In this document: one piece after another, positions 31,405 through 40,233 of the stretch
How the letters are laid out: every line of letters starts with the position of its first letter
Position numbering within the stretch: position 1 is the first letter of the stretch
The notes under the pieces: model-generated
The model's database searches: none
Told to the model about the DNA's origin: nothing
What the model saw: only the letters and a program-made list of their open reading frames with translations
Made by a program: the position numbers and the translations under genes
Origin: Mesotaenium endlicherianum
Taxonomy: Eukaryota; Streptophyta; Zygnematophyceae; Zygnematales; Mesotaeniaceae
Direction: 5' to 3'
Length of the DNA stretch: 44,297 nucleotides
Assembly: GCA_009602735.1 (NCBI GenBank)
Contig: WELA01006783.1
Span: 183,654 to 227,950, forward strand

Positions 31405-34400
31405 GGTGGAGACCCCCGTTGAAGACGACGTTCCAGCCCCAATGAGTTTGAGAGGTTACCTTGGAGGAGAGAAGGTCCACATCTTGGTGGATTGCGGAGC
31501 TCAAGGCAACTTCATTGGTGTAGATTTTGCCACCAAGCACGGTATTACTATTCGAACTCTTGACCACAAGGAGGAGATTATGATGCCCGATGGATTCTCC
31601 TATACTACCCCTTCCAAGAAGACGTACCCCTTGGCACTCTCTATCAAGTCCTTCAAGGATAGAGTAGTGTTCTCCCCCATGCAATTGGGCAAGTACGACG
31701 TCATCCTAGGGACGCCTTGGTTGACCAAGCACAACCCGCAAGTTGATTGGAGAGACGGTACTATCAAGATCAAGAATGACATCACTTCAAGAATCTGTAT
31801 TTTGCGCGCAATCCAGAATATCCGGACCCAAGACATCAAGAAGCTAGCACACGACATACTATTATCCGCCCTCCAACTCAAGAGACTTGTGAGGAAGGGA
31901 TACGAGCTTCTTTTGGCCTTGATCACGCCAAAAGACATCAAAAAAGACAACGAGAGTCAAGAAGACAGCCCCGTTCCCAAGGAGATACAAGAAGTCTTAG
32001 AGGACTACGAAGAAATATCCTCTCCGGAATTGCCCAAGGGCCTACCTCCCATAAGGTTCGTGGACCACAAGATAGAGTTGGAGCCCGGAAGCAAGCCCAT
32101 CTCTCGGCCTACGTTCAAGATGTCATACACGGAGCTAGACGAAGTCAAGAAGCAAATCAAGGAGCTACTGGAGCATGGCTTCATTCGACCTAGCAAGTCG
32201 CCATTTGGAGCCCCGGTGCTATTTGTCAAGAAGAAAGATGGTACCTTGAGGATGTGTGGGGACTATCGCGCCCTCAACAAGATCACCATCAAGAATCGAT
32301 ACCCGCTGCCGCGCATGGATGAGCTCATGGACCGACTGGTTGGAGCCAAGTACTTCACGAAGGTGGACTTGAGAAGCGGCTACCACCAAATTCGAATGGC
32401 TGAACCTGACAGAGAAAACGGCGTTCAGGACAAGATGTGGACATTTTGAGTTCATGGTCCTGCCATTTGGACTCACCAACGCGCCAGCAACTTTCATCAC
32501 TATGATGAACACCATATTTCGGCCCATGTTGGACAGATTTGTGGTGGTATTCATCAACGACATCCTTATCTACAGCAAGACCCTTGAAGAGCATGCGAGA
32601 CACTTGAAAGAAGTCCTCGAAGTATTGAAGCAAAACAAGCTATTTGCAAAGAAGTCAAAGAGCGAGTTTGTCAAACAAGAAGTGGAGTTCCTAGGTCTCC
32701 ACGTGACTGCTGATGGCATCAAGATGGACCCCAAGAAGACCACGGTGGTGGAGGAATGGCCAACCCCCACGACGAAGAAAGAACTCCAATCATTTTTGGG
32801 ATTTGCCAATTGGTACAGGAGATTCATCCAAAGCTTCTCGCACATAGCAGCCCATATCACGGATTTACTGAAGAAAGACAAGCCATATGTTTGGACCGAG
32901 AAAGAGGAGGAAGCATTCCAACAACTGAAACAAAGATTGACGACATCCCCGGTGCTCACACTCCCAAGTCCAAACCCAGATTGGCCCTTCCACGTCATCA
33001 TCGATGCATCTTCCTATGCAATTGCAGCAATCCTGCTTCAAGACCAAGGCAAGGGACTGCAGCCCATTGCCTACGAGTCAAGGAAGCTAAATCCAGCCGA
33101 GCAAAATTATACAACCACGGAGCGAGAGGCATTGGCGATTGTACATGCCTTGAAGGTTTGGCGCTGCTACGTTGAAGGACGCAAGGTACTGGTCACCACG
33201 GACCACGAGGCGTTAAAGCACCTCCAGACGCAGCCGTATCTCTCAAGGAGAGAAGCAAGATGGAGCGGATACTTGCAACAATACAACATCACGATTCAGT
33301 ACCAGCCCGGCAAGACAAACCCGCCTGACCCCCTCTCAAGACTGCAATTAAACGCAGTGATGACATCGCTGAAGACAGATCTGGAAGCTCGATTTTATAG
33401 ACCTCCGGCTCTTGCTTCTACGAGAAGCACACGACAACCCTCTTGGAGGACACTTCGGAATCCTAAGGACCACGGGCGTTCTAGCCAGGACGTACTGCTA
33501 GCCAGGCATGTCTAAGCAAGTCAAGGAGTACTGCAGGAGCTGTGCCACATGCCAACGAGTCAAGCCATCATCCCAAAAGGCGGGAGGACTCCTCCAACCA
33601 CTACCAATCCCGAAAAAGCAGTGGACGCACATCTCAATGGACCTTATTGAAGACCTGCCCGTAACACCTCGAGGCCATAATGCAATACTCACGGTGGTGG
33701 ACAGACTTACTAAGATGGCTCATTTTATTCCCACGACGACTAAGGCTACAGCACCACACCTTGCAAGACTCATCTTTGACAACATCTTCCGACTCCATGG
33801 ACTACCGTCAAGAATTGTGTCGGATAGAGATCCAAGATTCACAAGCCATTTTTGGAAAAATCTCTTCAAGAACTTGGGTACATCGCTGGATATGTCCACT
33901 GCCTACCACCCGCAATCAAATGGGCAAGCCGAGCGTATGAATCGTACCCTAAAGACCTCTCTAAAGGCCTACGTGTCTACGTTGGAGCAAGATTGGGACA
34001 TGTACTTGACCCCCCTGGAGTTTGCCTACAACAAGATGACGCAGGCCTCTACCCAAGAGTCCCCATTCTTCCTCAACTATGGCTTCTATCCGATCACGCC
34101 ACTGAGCTTCACGGCTGGCCATGACGAAGTACCTTTATGGAGACATTAGAAGCAGCCCTTACAGCAGCGAAGAAAGCTCTACAACACGCGCAAGATGCTC
34201 AAGCAAGAGTGGCGAACAGATCAGAAGAGAAATTACGTTTAGAGTGGGTGACAACGTGTTACGATCATCCAAGAATATTTCCCTGAACAACAGGCCTACC
34301 GGCAGCAAGTTCTCTCCCAAGTATTTGGGACCCTTCAAGATTATCCAGCAAGTCAACCCCGTTGCTTTCAAGCTAGAACTTCCCCAGACTATGCACATCG

Positions 34401-34576
34401 ACCCCGTATTCCACGCTTCCCTCTTCAAGCCATATGTGCAACCCGACAACAAGTTCCCAGGACGTGTGACAACCCCACCAGCCCCAACAATAGTGGATGA
34501 TCATTTGGAGTACAAAGTGGAAGACATAATGGCTATGAGAAATTTCAAGAGACAGCAGCAATACTTGATGAAGTGA
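31334..34576 (+). pseudogene. pol: Pol remnant of copy B, multiply broken
   Basis: PR, RT, RNase H and IN are recognisable in order. Faults relative to copy A are: protease active site Asp-Cys-Gly in place of Asp-Ser-Gly (Cys codon 31493-31495); a two-base loss near 32410 in RT; RT box FIND (AAC 32556-32558, shared with copy A); RNase H IDAS for TDAS; loss of about 119 bp near 33396 covering the first part of the integrase zinc finger; TAG 33499-33501 for Trp; loss of about 13 bp near 34134 with a further shift near 34218; and TGA 34574-34576 in the chromodomain (shared with copy A). It keeps a sense codon where copy A has TAA at 2012-2014. Confidence 0.9.
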
Positions 34577-34798
34577 AAAGGATCTCCAGATTCGGAGATT
34601 AGTTGGGTGGCGGCGCACTACCTTGACAAAGTTCAGAGAAAGTTGAAGCGCTTCCATGCCGCCAACCCCCATCTTGGACCAGCTCCAAGTCTCTCTACTA
34701 GAAGCTCGGAGACTTTAGGGAGGCAGCCTGCCACCATCAAGAAGCAGCAGAAGACCCCTTGGAAGCAGCCTGCAAGAACAAGAAAGAGGAAAAATTGA
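34577..34798 (+). pseudogene. Chromodomain second half and tail of copy B
   Basis: Open in frame after TGA 34574-34576 and nearly identical to copy A 4712-4933, with the same length and the same end. The following 34799-35423 is untranslated 3' DNA matching copy A and holds no gene. Confidence 0.72.
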
Positions 34799-35423
34799 CA
34801 TTAGACACTCTACTCTTCTCACAGTTACTAGACAGAAAACTAAAATTGCTAGTGGTGATAGGTCTCCGCATAATAAATTCTGAAAATTTACTTGGCTGTA
34901 GTCTATGAGTAGCCGGTCATTTAGAGTCCAAGTTTGCTCAATTTGGAGCATTGGGGAGAGAGATATGATGCTCTAAGCAGCAGGGGGTCAGGCTGCTGGC
35001 ATTGTTAGGGCAGAATATGCCTTCTGACATTGTGCCCTCCCCTGAACTTGGAATGCTCTGAAACTCAAGCCTCTGGTAGAACATCTTACAGCGCCCAGTT
35101 TGAGACTTAGTTTGCAGAATTTGGAGGAGTATAGAAGGACTTATGATTCTCTGAAGTTTCTGCACAGATTTGGAGGAGTGCCTACTCTCTCAGCTCTCAA
35201 CGACTCTCTAGATATTAGAATGCTCTCAAATTTGATGACCTGGTAAAATTTTCCGACGCGGTCCGTCTGGCATTAGAATGTTTAGATTTGGAGCAGTTCT
35301 GTGGACGCTATGAGTTTTTGAATTTGTGGCAGATTCTGGGCCAACTTGTACAATTTTCTTTATCATCAAGGAGTAGGCTAGCCAATAAGGTCACATCACC
35401 CACGACCTTGCCTAGTCTACCTT

Positions 35424-35535
35424 ACATGTGTAGCACCTGACTTGGCGCCTTGTTCTAATCCTCTTCACATGTGTGGCATCTGACTTGAAGCTGTTGACTA
35501 GTCTGCTCCACATGTGTAAGACCTGACTTGACGCG
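35424..35535 (+). repeat. 43-bp tandem repeat of copy B
   Basis: ACATGTGT recurs at 35424, 35467 and 35510, the same array as in copy A at the same distance before the polypurine tract. Confidence 0.85.
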
Positions 35536-35557
35536 CCGAGACGTCGCTTTTTCTGTC

Positions 35558-35710
35558 GGGGGGGTGATGTAGTGATTTGAGTTATAATATATTAGTTTGC
35601 ATATATATTAATGTTTTCAAATATATTTGGAGTAGTATCGTGTGGATTCAAGTGTGAATAGGTACTCTAGTGACTTGGTTCATGTCCTTTGAACCTTCTA
35701 AGGCATTTTC
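35558..35710 (+). repeat. Polypurine tract and truncated LTR piece a
   Basis: GGGGGGGTGA (35558-35567) is followed by the first 143 bases of an LTR (35568-35710), which ends at AAGGCATTTTC immediately before the single N at 35711. Confidence 0.9.
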
Positions 35711-35711
35711 N

Positions 35712-36339
35712 ACTTCACTAAGTACTTCATCTATCTGTTTCACTACAACCTGCCATCTGGCCCCCACCCCCAGGCCCATCTTTCTTGCATTCTCACATCG
35801 CCACTTGGCCTTTGCCCGCTCCCCCTTAGCCTGCTCCCCTTTACACTCTCGCAGCCCCCCACCCTAAGGCCCCTCTCCCTTACACTCTCTTAGCACCACC
35901 TGCCCTCTGGCCCCCCACCAACCCCCTCTCCCTTGCACTCTCACAACACAACCTGCCCTCCAGTGCCCCACTTCACAAACGCGGCCTTTCACGCGTCTCT
36001 CTTCGATCATACTCCTTTAAACCAGCAGGCGTACAGTCCCACCCCCACTTATGCCTCTACACCCTCTTCCCTCTTCTCTTATACTCCTTCCCGGCTCACG
36101 AACCCACCTGCTCTGCAGCTGCTGCTCCCACCACCGCCTGTCTTTCACTTGCTCCTTCCCCCTCCTCCTCAACCCCCTCTCCCCTCTCACTCACTGTCAC
36201 CACGCTCGCCCCCTCGAACCCTGTCTTTTTCTACCTTTCCCATACCTTTTTACCTTTCCGCATGTAGTCCTGCTCTCTCACGCCACAGCCCCACCTAGCC
36301 CCGCCCCCAACCACAATGAGAGATAAAATGGGCATACAA
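35712..36339 (+). repeat. Near-identical copy of copy A's LTR tail and right flank
   Basis: The segment matches 6171-6797: LTR tail to CACTACA, then the whole C-rich Harbinger intron stretch to GGGCATACAA. I saw one difference (A at 36199 for T at the matching place), far fewer than between the gypsy copies. It begins right after the single N at 35711 and ends at a G run that merges into a polypurine tract. Confidence 0.88.
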
Positions 36340-36765
36340 GGGGGGGTGATGTAGTGATTTGAGTTATAATATATTAGTTTGCATATATTTTAATGTTTTC
36401 AAATATATTTGGAGTAGTATTGTGTGGATTCAAGTGTGAATAGGTACTCTAGTGACTTGGTTCATGTCCTTCTAAGGCATTTTCGAAGTTGGAGGAAGGA
36501 CCTAGAAGATCTCCATGTGGCAAAAGTTAAATATGCCATTTTTAGGTCAAAAGGACATGTGTACATTATTCTAAAAAGAGGTGGCAAATTTCGGAATGTG
36601 TTGGGTGCCAACATATTAACATGCATCATCCTAGAAATTACTTACATAGCAAGTATATAAACAAGAGCTGGAGCATAGAAAAGCATTTGAGAATCACTCT
36701 TGTACTTGCCAAATTCCAGAAATATATTAACTTTCAAGAAGCCATCTCTCTTTCAAGAAGCTACA
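36340..36765 (+). repeat. Second polypurine tract and 3'-truncated LTR piece b
   Basis: GGGGGGGTGA (36340-36349) is followed by an LTR starting TGTAGTG at 36350 that lacks roughly its last 90 bases, stopping at AAGCTAC. Its variants (GCAAGTATATAA, ACTTGCCAAATTCC) resemble copy A rather than the outer LTRs of copy B. Confidence 0.87.
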
Positions 36766-36768
36766 CTA

Positions 36769-37270
36769 GTAGTGATTTGAGTTATAATATATTAGTTTGC
36801 ATATATTTTAATGCTTTTGAATACATTTGGAGTAGTATTGTGTGGATTCAAGTGTGAATAGGTACTCTAGTGACTTGGTTCATGTCCTTTGAACCATCTA
36901 AGGCATTTTCGAAGTTAGAGGAAGGACCTAGACGAACTCCATGTGGCAAAAGTCAAATGTGCCATTTTTAGGTCAAAAGGACATGTGTACATTATTCTAC
37001 AAAGAGGTGGCAAGGTTTGGGATGTGTTGGGTGCCAACACATCAACATACACCTTCCTAGAAATTACTTATGTAACAAGTATATAAACAAGAGCTAGAAC
37101 ATAGAAAGACATTCCAGAATCACTCTTGTACGTGCCAAATTCCAGAAATACATTAACTTTCAAAAAGTCATCTCTCTTTCAAGAAGCTACCACTTGTGTT
37201 CAAAGATCCTTGTCTTGAATAGATAAAGTATTTCATTTTACTAAGTACTTTATCTATCTGTTACACTACA
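36769..37270 (+). repeat. Terminal 3' LTR of copy B (piece c)
   Basis: It starts GTAGTG, missing only the first T, and ends TTACACTACA directly before the right CGCAT. It is the partner of the 5' LTR by shared variants. Confidence 0.92.
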
Positions 37271-37275
37271 CGCAT
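37271..37275 (+). repeat. Target-site duplication CGCAT, right copy
   Basis: It pairs with 29989-29993 and defines the outer limits of copy B. Confidence 0.85.
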
Positions 37276-37733
37276 CCTGCATCCCTTTGCTCCGTTGCTA
37301 ACCAGAATCGCTAGTTCGGGATAGACGGTAGGTCGTGATGTGTGATGCTAAATTCCAGAGAGTGGTAATATGCTTCTGGTGTTGTCCCATGGTTAGGGTT
37401 TAATGTCCAAACCTTGAGCCTAAACCCTATCTCAAACCCTAACTTCTGCTGAGTTCGATGCTCGGGCAACTACAAGCGGGCTGCCGCTCATGCGTCGGTT
37501 GGCTGTAGCGCTCACCACAGGCTGGGCTGTAGCCCCCCCACACCCCTAGGCTGGCTGGCTGTGGCTCGGCGCTGGGGTGCAAGTTTGGGCAGGGCCGGCG
37601 GTAGCTTTGCCCTGGCCCTTACCCTCGACTCAACTGGACTCCATTGTCCCTGCTTGGCTGCTTCTGCAACTGGGTGCTGCATGCGTTTGTGCGCTTTTGT
37701 GTGCGCGCGCTCGCGGCTGTCGAGATGTGAGGG
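37276..37733 (+). other. Non-coding flank with degenerate telomere-like words
   Basis: GGTTAGGGTTTA (37391-37402) and CCTAAACCCTATCTCAAACCCTAAC (split by mismatches, 37419-37443) resemble plant-type TTTAGGG repeats in opposite orientations. They are too few and irregular to be a telomere array. No gene is visible here. Confidence 0.45.
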
Positions 37734-37926
37734 GAGACAGGCGAGATGTTCACGTTTGGGTACAGCGTGGACATGGTGCCCTGTGTGCAGTGTCGCGTGT
37801 TGGGCAAGGACGGCGCCATGGGGCCTGCTGATTCCATCACCATCCCAAGCCAATGATGATGCACTACTCAGCCATCACGGATCACTACTCTCGCTGTACC
37901 ACCTGTCCCTCCTTTTTCGCCCCCAG
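37734..37926 (+). pseudogene. Carotenoid cleavage dioxygenase-like exon fragment
   Basis: The plus strand reads ETGEMFTFGYS, VLGKDGAMG and ITIP, then after a one-base shift near the TGA at 37852 PMMMHYSAITDHY, and after another shift HLSLLFRPQ. In order this matches the carotenoid oxygenase pattern D-P-x-T-G-E-M-F-T-F-G-Y ... K-D-G ... I-T-I-P ... M-M-H-D-F-A-I-T ... L-L-F-R-P. The His of the M-M-H motif is an iron ligand in this family; the next two residues are changed. The segment ends at a plausible donor (CCCCAG|GTGCGT). Only one exon is present and it has two frameshifts, so it is a dead fragment. It lies between the gypsy copy B insertion and element C. Confidence 0.65.
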
Positions 37927-37982
37927 GTGCGTCGTGCACATTGTGTGTGCTTCCTCGCACATGTGCGGGGCAGGTGGGGCTG

Positions 37983-38703
37983 TGTAATGAATCAGTATAC
38001 TGGTTGATATAATATTCATTTAAATAATATAGTTAAATAAGTTCAGCCTGCTGAACTCTAGTTAACAATCAGTCTGCTGGACTTTATACTTAATATCAAT
38101 TTAATGACTTGGCCGGAAGTAGCAGGCTGAGGTCACCTTAAGTCTGCTTGCTGACACATTCTTTGACAGCCAGCTGACTTCCGTACTCGGTAGCAGCGAA
38201 CTGCCTCGATATGCATCTAAGTGTGGTATGCTAGATGAATGGCCAGATGACATCCCTATGATGGATGGCGATTCGGGATGATAAGAGATGGCGGTGGATT
38301 TGGTTAACCGAGGTCCTACCAACGTGGTTAAATCCCGGGTAGGCGGTGCCATCGCACTGACCGTTGAACAGTAAACTCATTCCATGTACATACGCTAGGC
38401 ATTGCTCTCGAGTTCGGCATTCGAAAACGAGGCCAACTCTCTTGTACAGCTTACTGAGAGAGATCTGAATCCAAGGTGGGAAGCCATTGATACACACTGT
38501 CTTCTAACCTTGCTTATGTATGAGTTTACTGATTTGCATTATTGATGCTAGTTTATTCTCATTTGACTGACGAGTATTATTCACTGCTGGTGTGTTGTCC
38601 TTTGCCGTTAAAACAGTTAACGGAAAATACCATAAAGATCACTTGCTGATATCAAGATCTTTATCAATTGTTAATCGCCTATTTGGTAAGTCAATTCATT
38701 TCA
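37983..38703 (+). repeat. 5' LTR of element C, about 721 bp
   Basis: It begins TGTAATGAAT and ends ATTCATTTCA; the ends are inverted repeats matching at 9 of 10 positions, with TG...CA termini. The primer site follows after one G. The left edge rests on these ends alone because the 3' LTR is not in the window. Confidence 0.75.
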
Positions 38704-38704
38704 G

Positions 38705-38716
38705 TGGGATCGGAGC
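38705..38716 (+). other. Primer binding site of element C
   Basis: TGGGATCGGAGC, two differences from the plant tRNA-iMet site TGGTATCAGAGC and one from the site in copies A and B. Confidence 0.8.
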
Positions 38717-38737
38717 AGTTGTCACAGTCTTCTTTGT

Positions 38738-40216
38738 ATGGTAAGGACAAGGTCTCAAACTAGCAACTCTCGAGACATGGAGAACCTGGACAACGAGAAT
38801 GTCGAAAACCAGGCGGAAAGCCATGTAGCGGGAAACCGTACCTATTCGGAAGCAGTAGCGTATACTCCAGCTAGGGAGGCTGCAGATGAGGCAGCTGCTG
38901 TTGCCTCAGTCGCAGCTCAGCAAGCTAAGGAGGAGATAGCCAGGCTAGAAGCTGAACAAGTAGCAAAGGCCGCTGAAGATACAGAAAGGAGGGAAGGACA
39001 GCCAGCTGACGAGCGCACTGTTGGAGAACTTATGGCATCAAGGGCCAATGTTCTGAACCCACCTCCTGCCGTACAACTCAATGTACCCCTAGGTCAAATA
39101 CGTGACCGGCTGAATGCGGCAGGAATTGCTGCTGCAGGAGCAAGAGGGATTGTTGAGGACACTACTCAGCGAGTAGATGCCAATGCTGCTGCTGCATTTG
39201 CTAATCTACCACCCCAAAATGTAGACTTGGGAGCATTGTTCGTTCAGATGCAGTCGCAAATGGCGACCATGTATCAGTCCCAGCAGGAGGACAAAAGAAT
39301 CATAATGTCCCTACTCCGGGACAGAGACCAACTGGGGTCTCACACCACTAGTGGTGGTGGCCGAGGGCCTAGTAAGCCCAAGCCGAAACCTCCCCAGGAC
39401 TATGATCCTGAGGGAAACAGAAAATATTACCTGATCAAGTTTCTCGCGGATGTTGAGCAGTGGCTGGAGAACTACCCAGAACTGCAAGATTACGAGAAGG
39501 TCAGGCACACCGGTGCGCTACTGAAAGGCAGTGCCGCAGACTGGTGGCTTTACTGGAAGGAAGAGCGTAAGGCTCGGCAACTCGGTGACCCTACGTGGGT
39601 AGAGTTTGTCGAGAAGTTGCATGAGAAGTTTGATGTCATCAACCAGCAGGAGAAAGCTATCTATGCGATGATCTCCCTGACACTGAAGCAGACCACTTCA
39701 GTTGCTGAGTTTGCTCAAAAGTTCCAAGAGAACATGATGAAGCAGCCTGATTTGCCAGAACGGTATAGGATAGCATACTTCAGGTATGGCTTGAAATCCG
39801 AGGTCTCTGGTCATTTTGCTGAGAAAAAGTATGAGAAACTGGCTGACTTGATCCAGGATGCTGACGCCTGGGATCAGCAGCAGTTCAATCACAAGCGCCA
39901 GAGTAACGCTTTGGTGTCTAAGATTGTCAAAAAGCCCCACGGTTCCTACAATGCAGTTGAAGGAGACCAGGCTGAGGATAATCAGGGTGATGAATATGAG
40001 TATGAGTACAATGCTATTCAGTCTAGAGGTAGAGGTGGTCCCTCTCGAGGTGGCTATGGAAGGGGTGGTGGTAGGACTAAGCCGAGACCAGCCTCAGCAA
40101 AATCTACTTGCTACCATTGTCAGCAGAAAGGCCACTACAGAGAACAGTGTCCGGTCAAGCACCTGCCTAAGGTCGAGAGAAAAGACCAGCCTTTAAAAGA
40201 CAGCAACAGTCAGTAA
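38738..40216 (+). CDS. gag: Gag polyprotein of element C
   Basis: 492 residues from the first ATG after the primer site to TAA 40214-40216, with no interruption. An Ala/Glu-rich helical stretch near residues 48-85 ([20 protein letters not shown]) probably forms a coiled coil. The retrotrans_gag region lies near residues 230-380 ([38 protein letters not shown]). A Gly/Arg-rich linker ([16 protein letters not shown]) leads to a CCHC knuckle ([14 protein letters not shown]). The protein forms the particle and binds element RNA. Pol follows in the -1 frame. Confidence 0.9.
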   Translation: MVRTRSQTSNSRDMENLDNENVENQAESHVAGNRTYSEAVAYTPAREAADEAAAVASVAAQQAKEEIARLEAEQVAKAAEDTERREGQPADERTVGELMASRANVLNPPPAVQLNVPLGQIRDRLNAAGIAAAGARGIVEDTTQRVDANAAAAFANLPPQNVDLGALFVQMQSQMATMYQSQQEDKRIIMSLLRDRDQLGSHTTSGGGRGPSKPKPKPPQDYDPEGNRKYYLIKFLADVEQWLENYPELQDYEKVRHTGALLKGSAADWWLYWKEERKARQLGDPTWVEFVEKLHEKFDVINQQEKAIYAMISLTLKQTTSVAEFAQKFQENMMKQPDLPERYRIAYFRYGLKSEVSGHFAEKKYEKLADLIQDADAWDQQQFNHKRQSNALVSKIVKKPHGSYNAVEGDQAEDNQGDEYEYEYNAIQSRGRGGPSRGGYGRGGGRTKPRPASAKSTCYHCQQKGHYREQCPVKHLPKVERKDQPLKDSNSQ

Positions 40217-40233
40217 TCCAGTCTACTGACTGT
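40192..40233 (+). promoter_or_regulatory. Probable -1 ribosomal frameshift cassette (gag to pol), element C
   Basis: The heptamer T_TTA_AAA (40192-40198) has TTA and AAA as zero-frame gag codons. After a 7-nt spacer a perfect 10-bp stem follows (40206-40215 with 40224-40233, core CAGTCAGTA/TACTGACTG) and an 8-nt loop. Pol is open in the -1 frame from 40198. The gag stop TAA (40214-40216) spans the stem-loop boundary. The design is the same as in the unrelated copy A family. Function is inferred. Confidence 0.75.

Larger units (their letters stand above)
29994..37270 (+). mobile_element. Ty3/gypsy chromovirus copy B, decayed, with rearranged 3' end
   Basis: Same family as copy A, in the same orientation, and bounded by CGCAT target-site duplications. 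Gag and pol carry many deletions, frameshifts and stops. The 3' end holds a truncated LTR (35568-35710), an N, a copy of copy A's LTR tail and flank (35712-36339), a second PPT plus LTR (36340-36765) and a final near-complete LTR (36769-37270). The first and last LTRs share variants (ACAAGTATATAAAC, ACGTGCCAAAT) that the middle one lacks, so they are the original pair. Confidence 0.88.
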
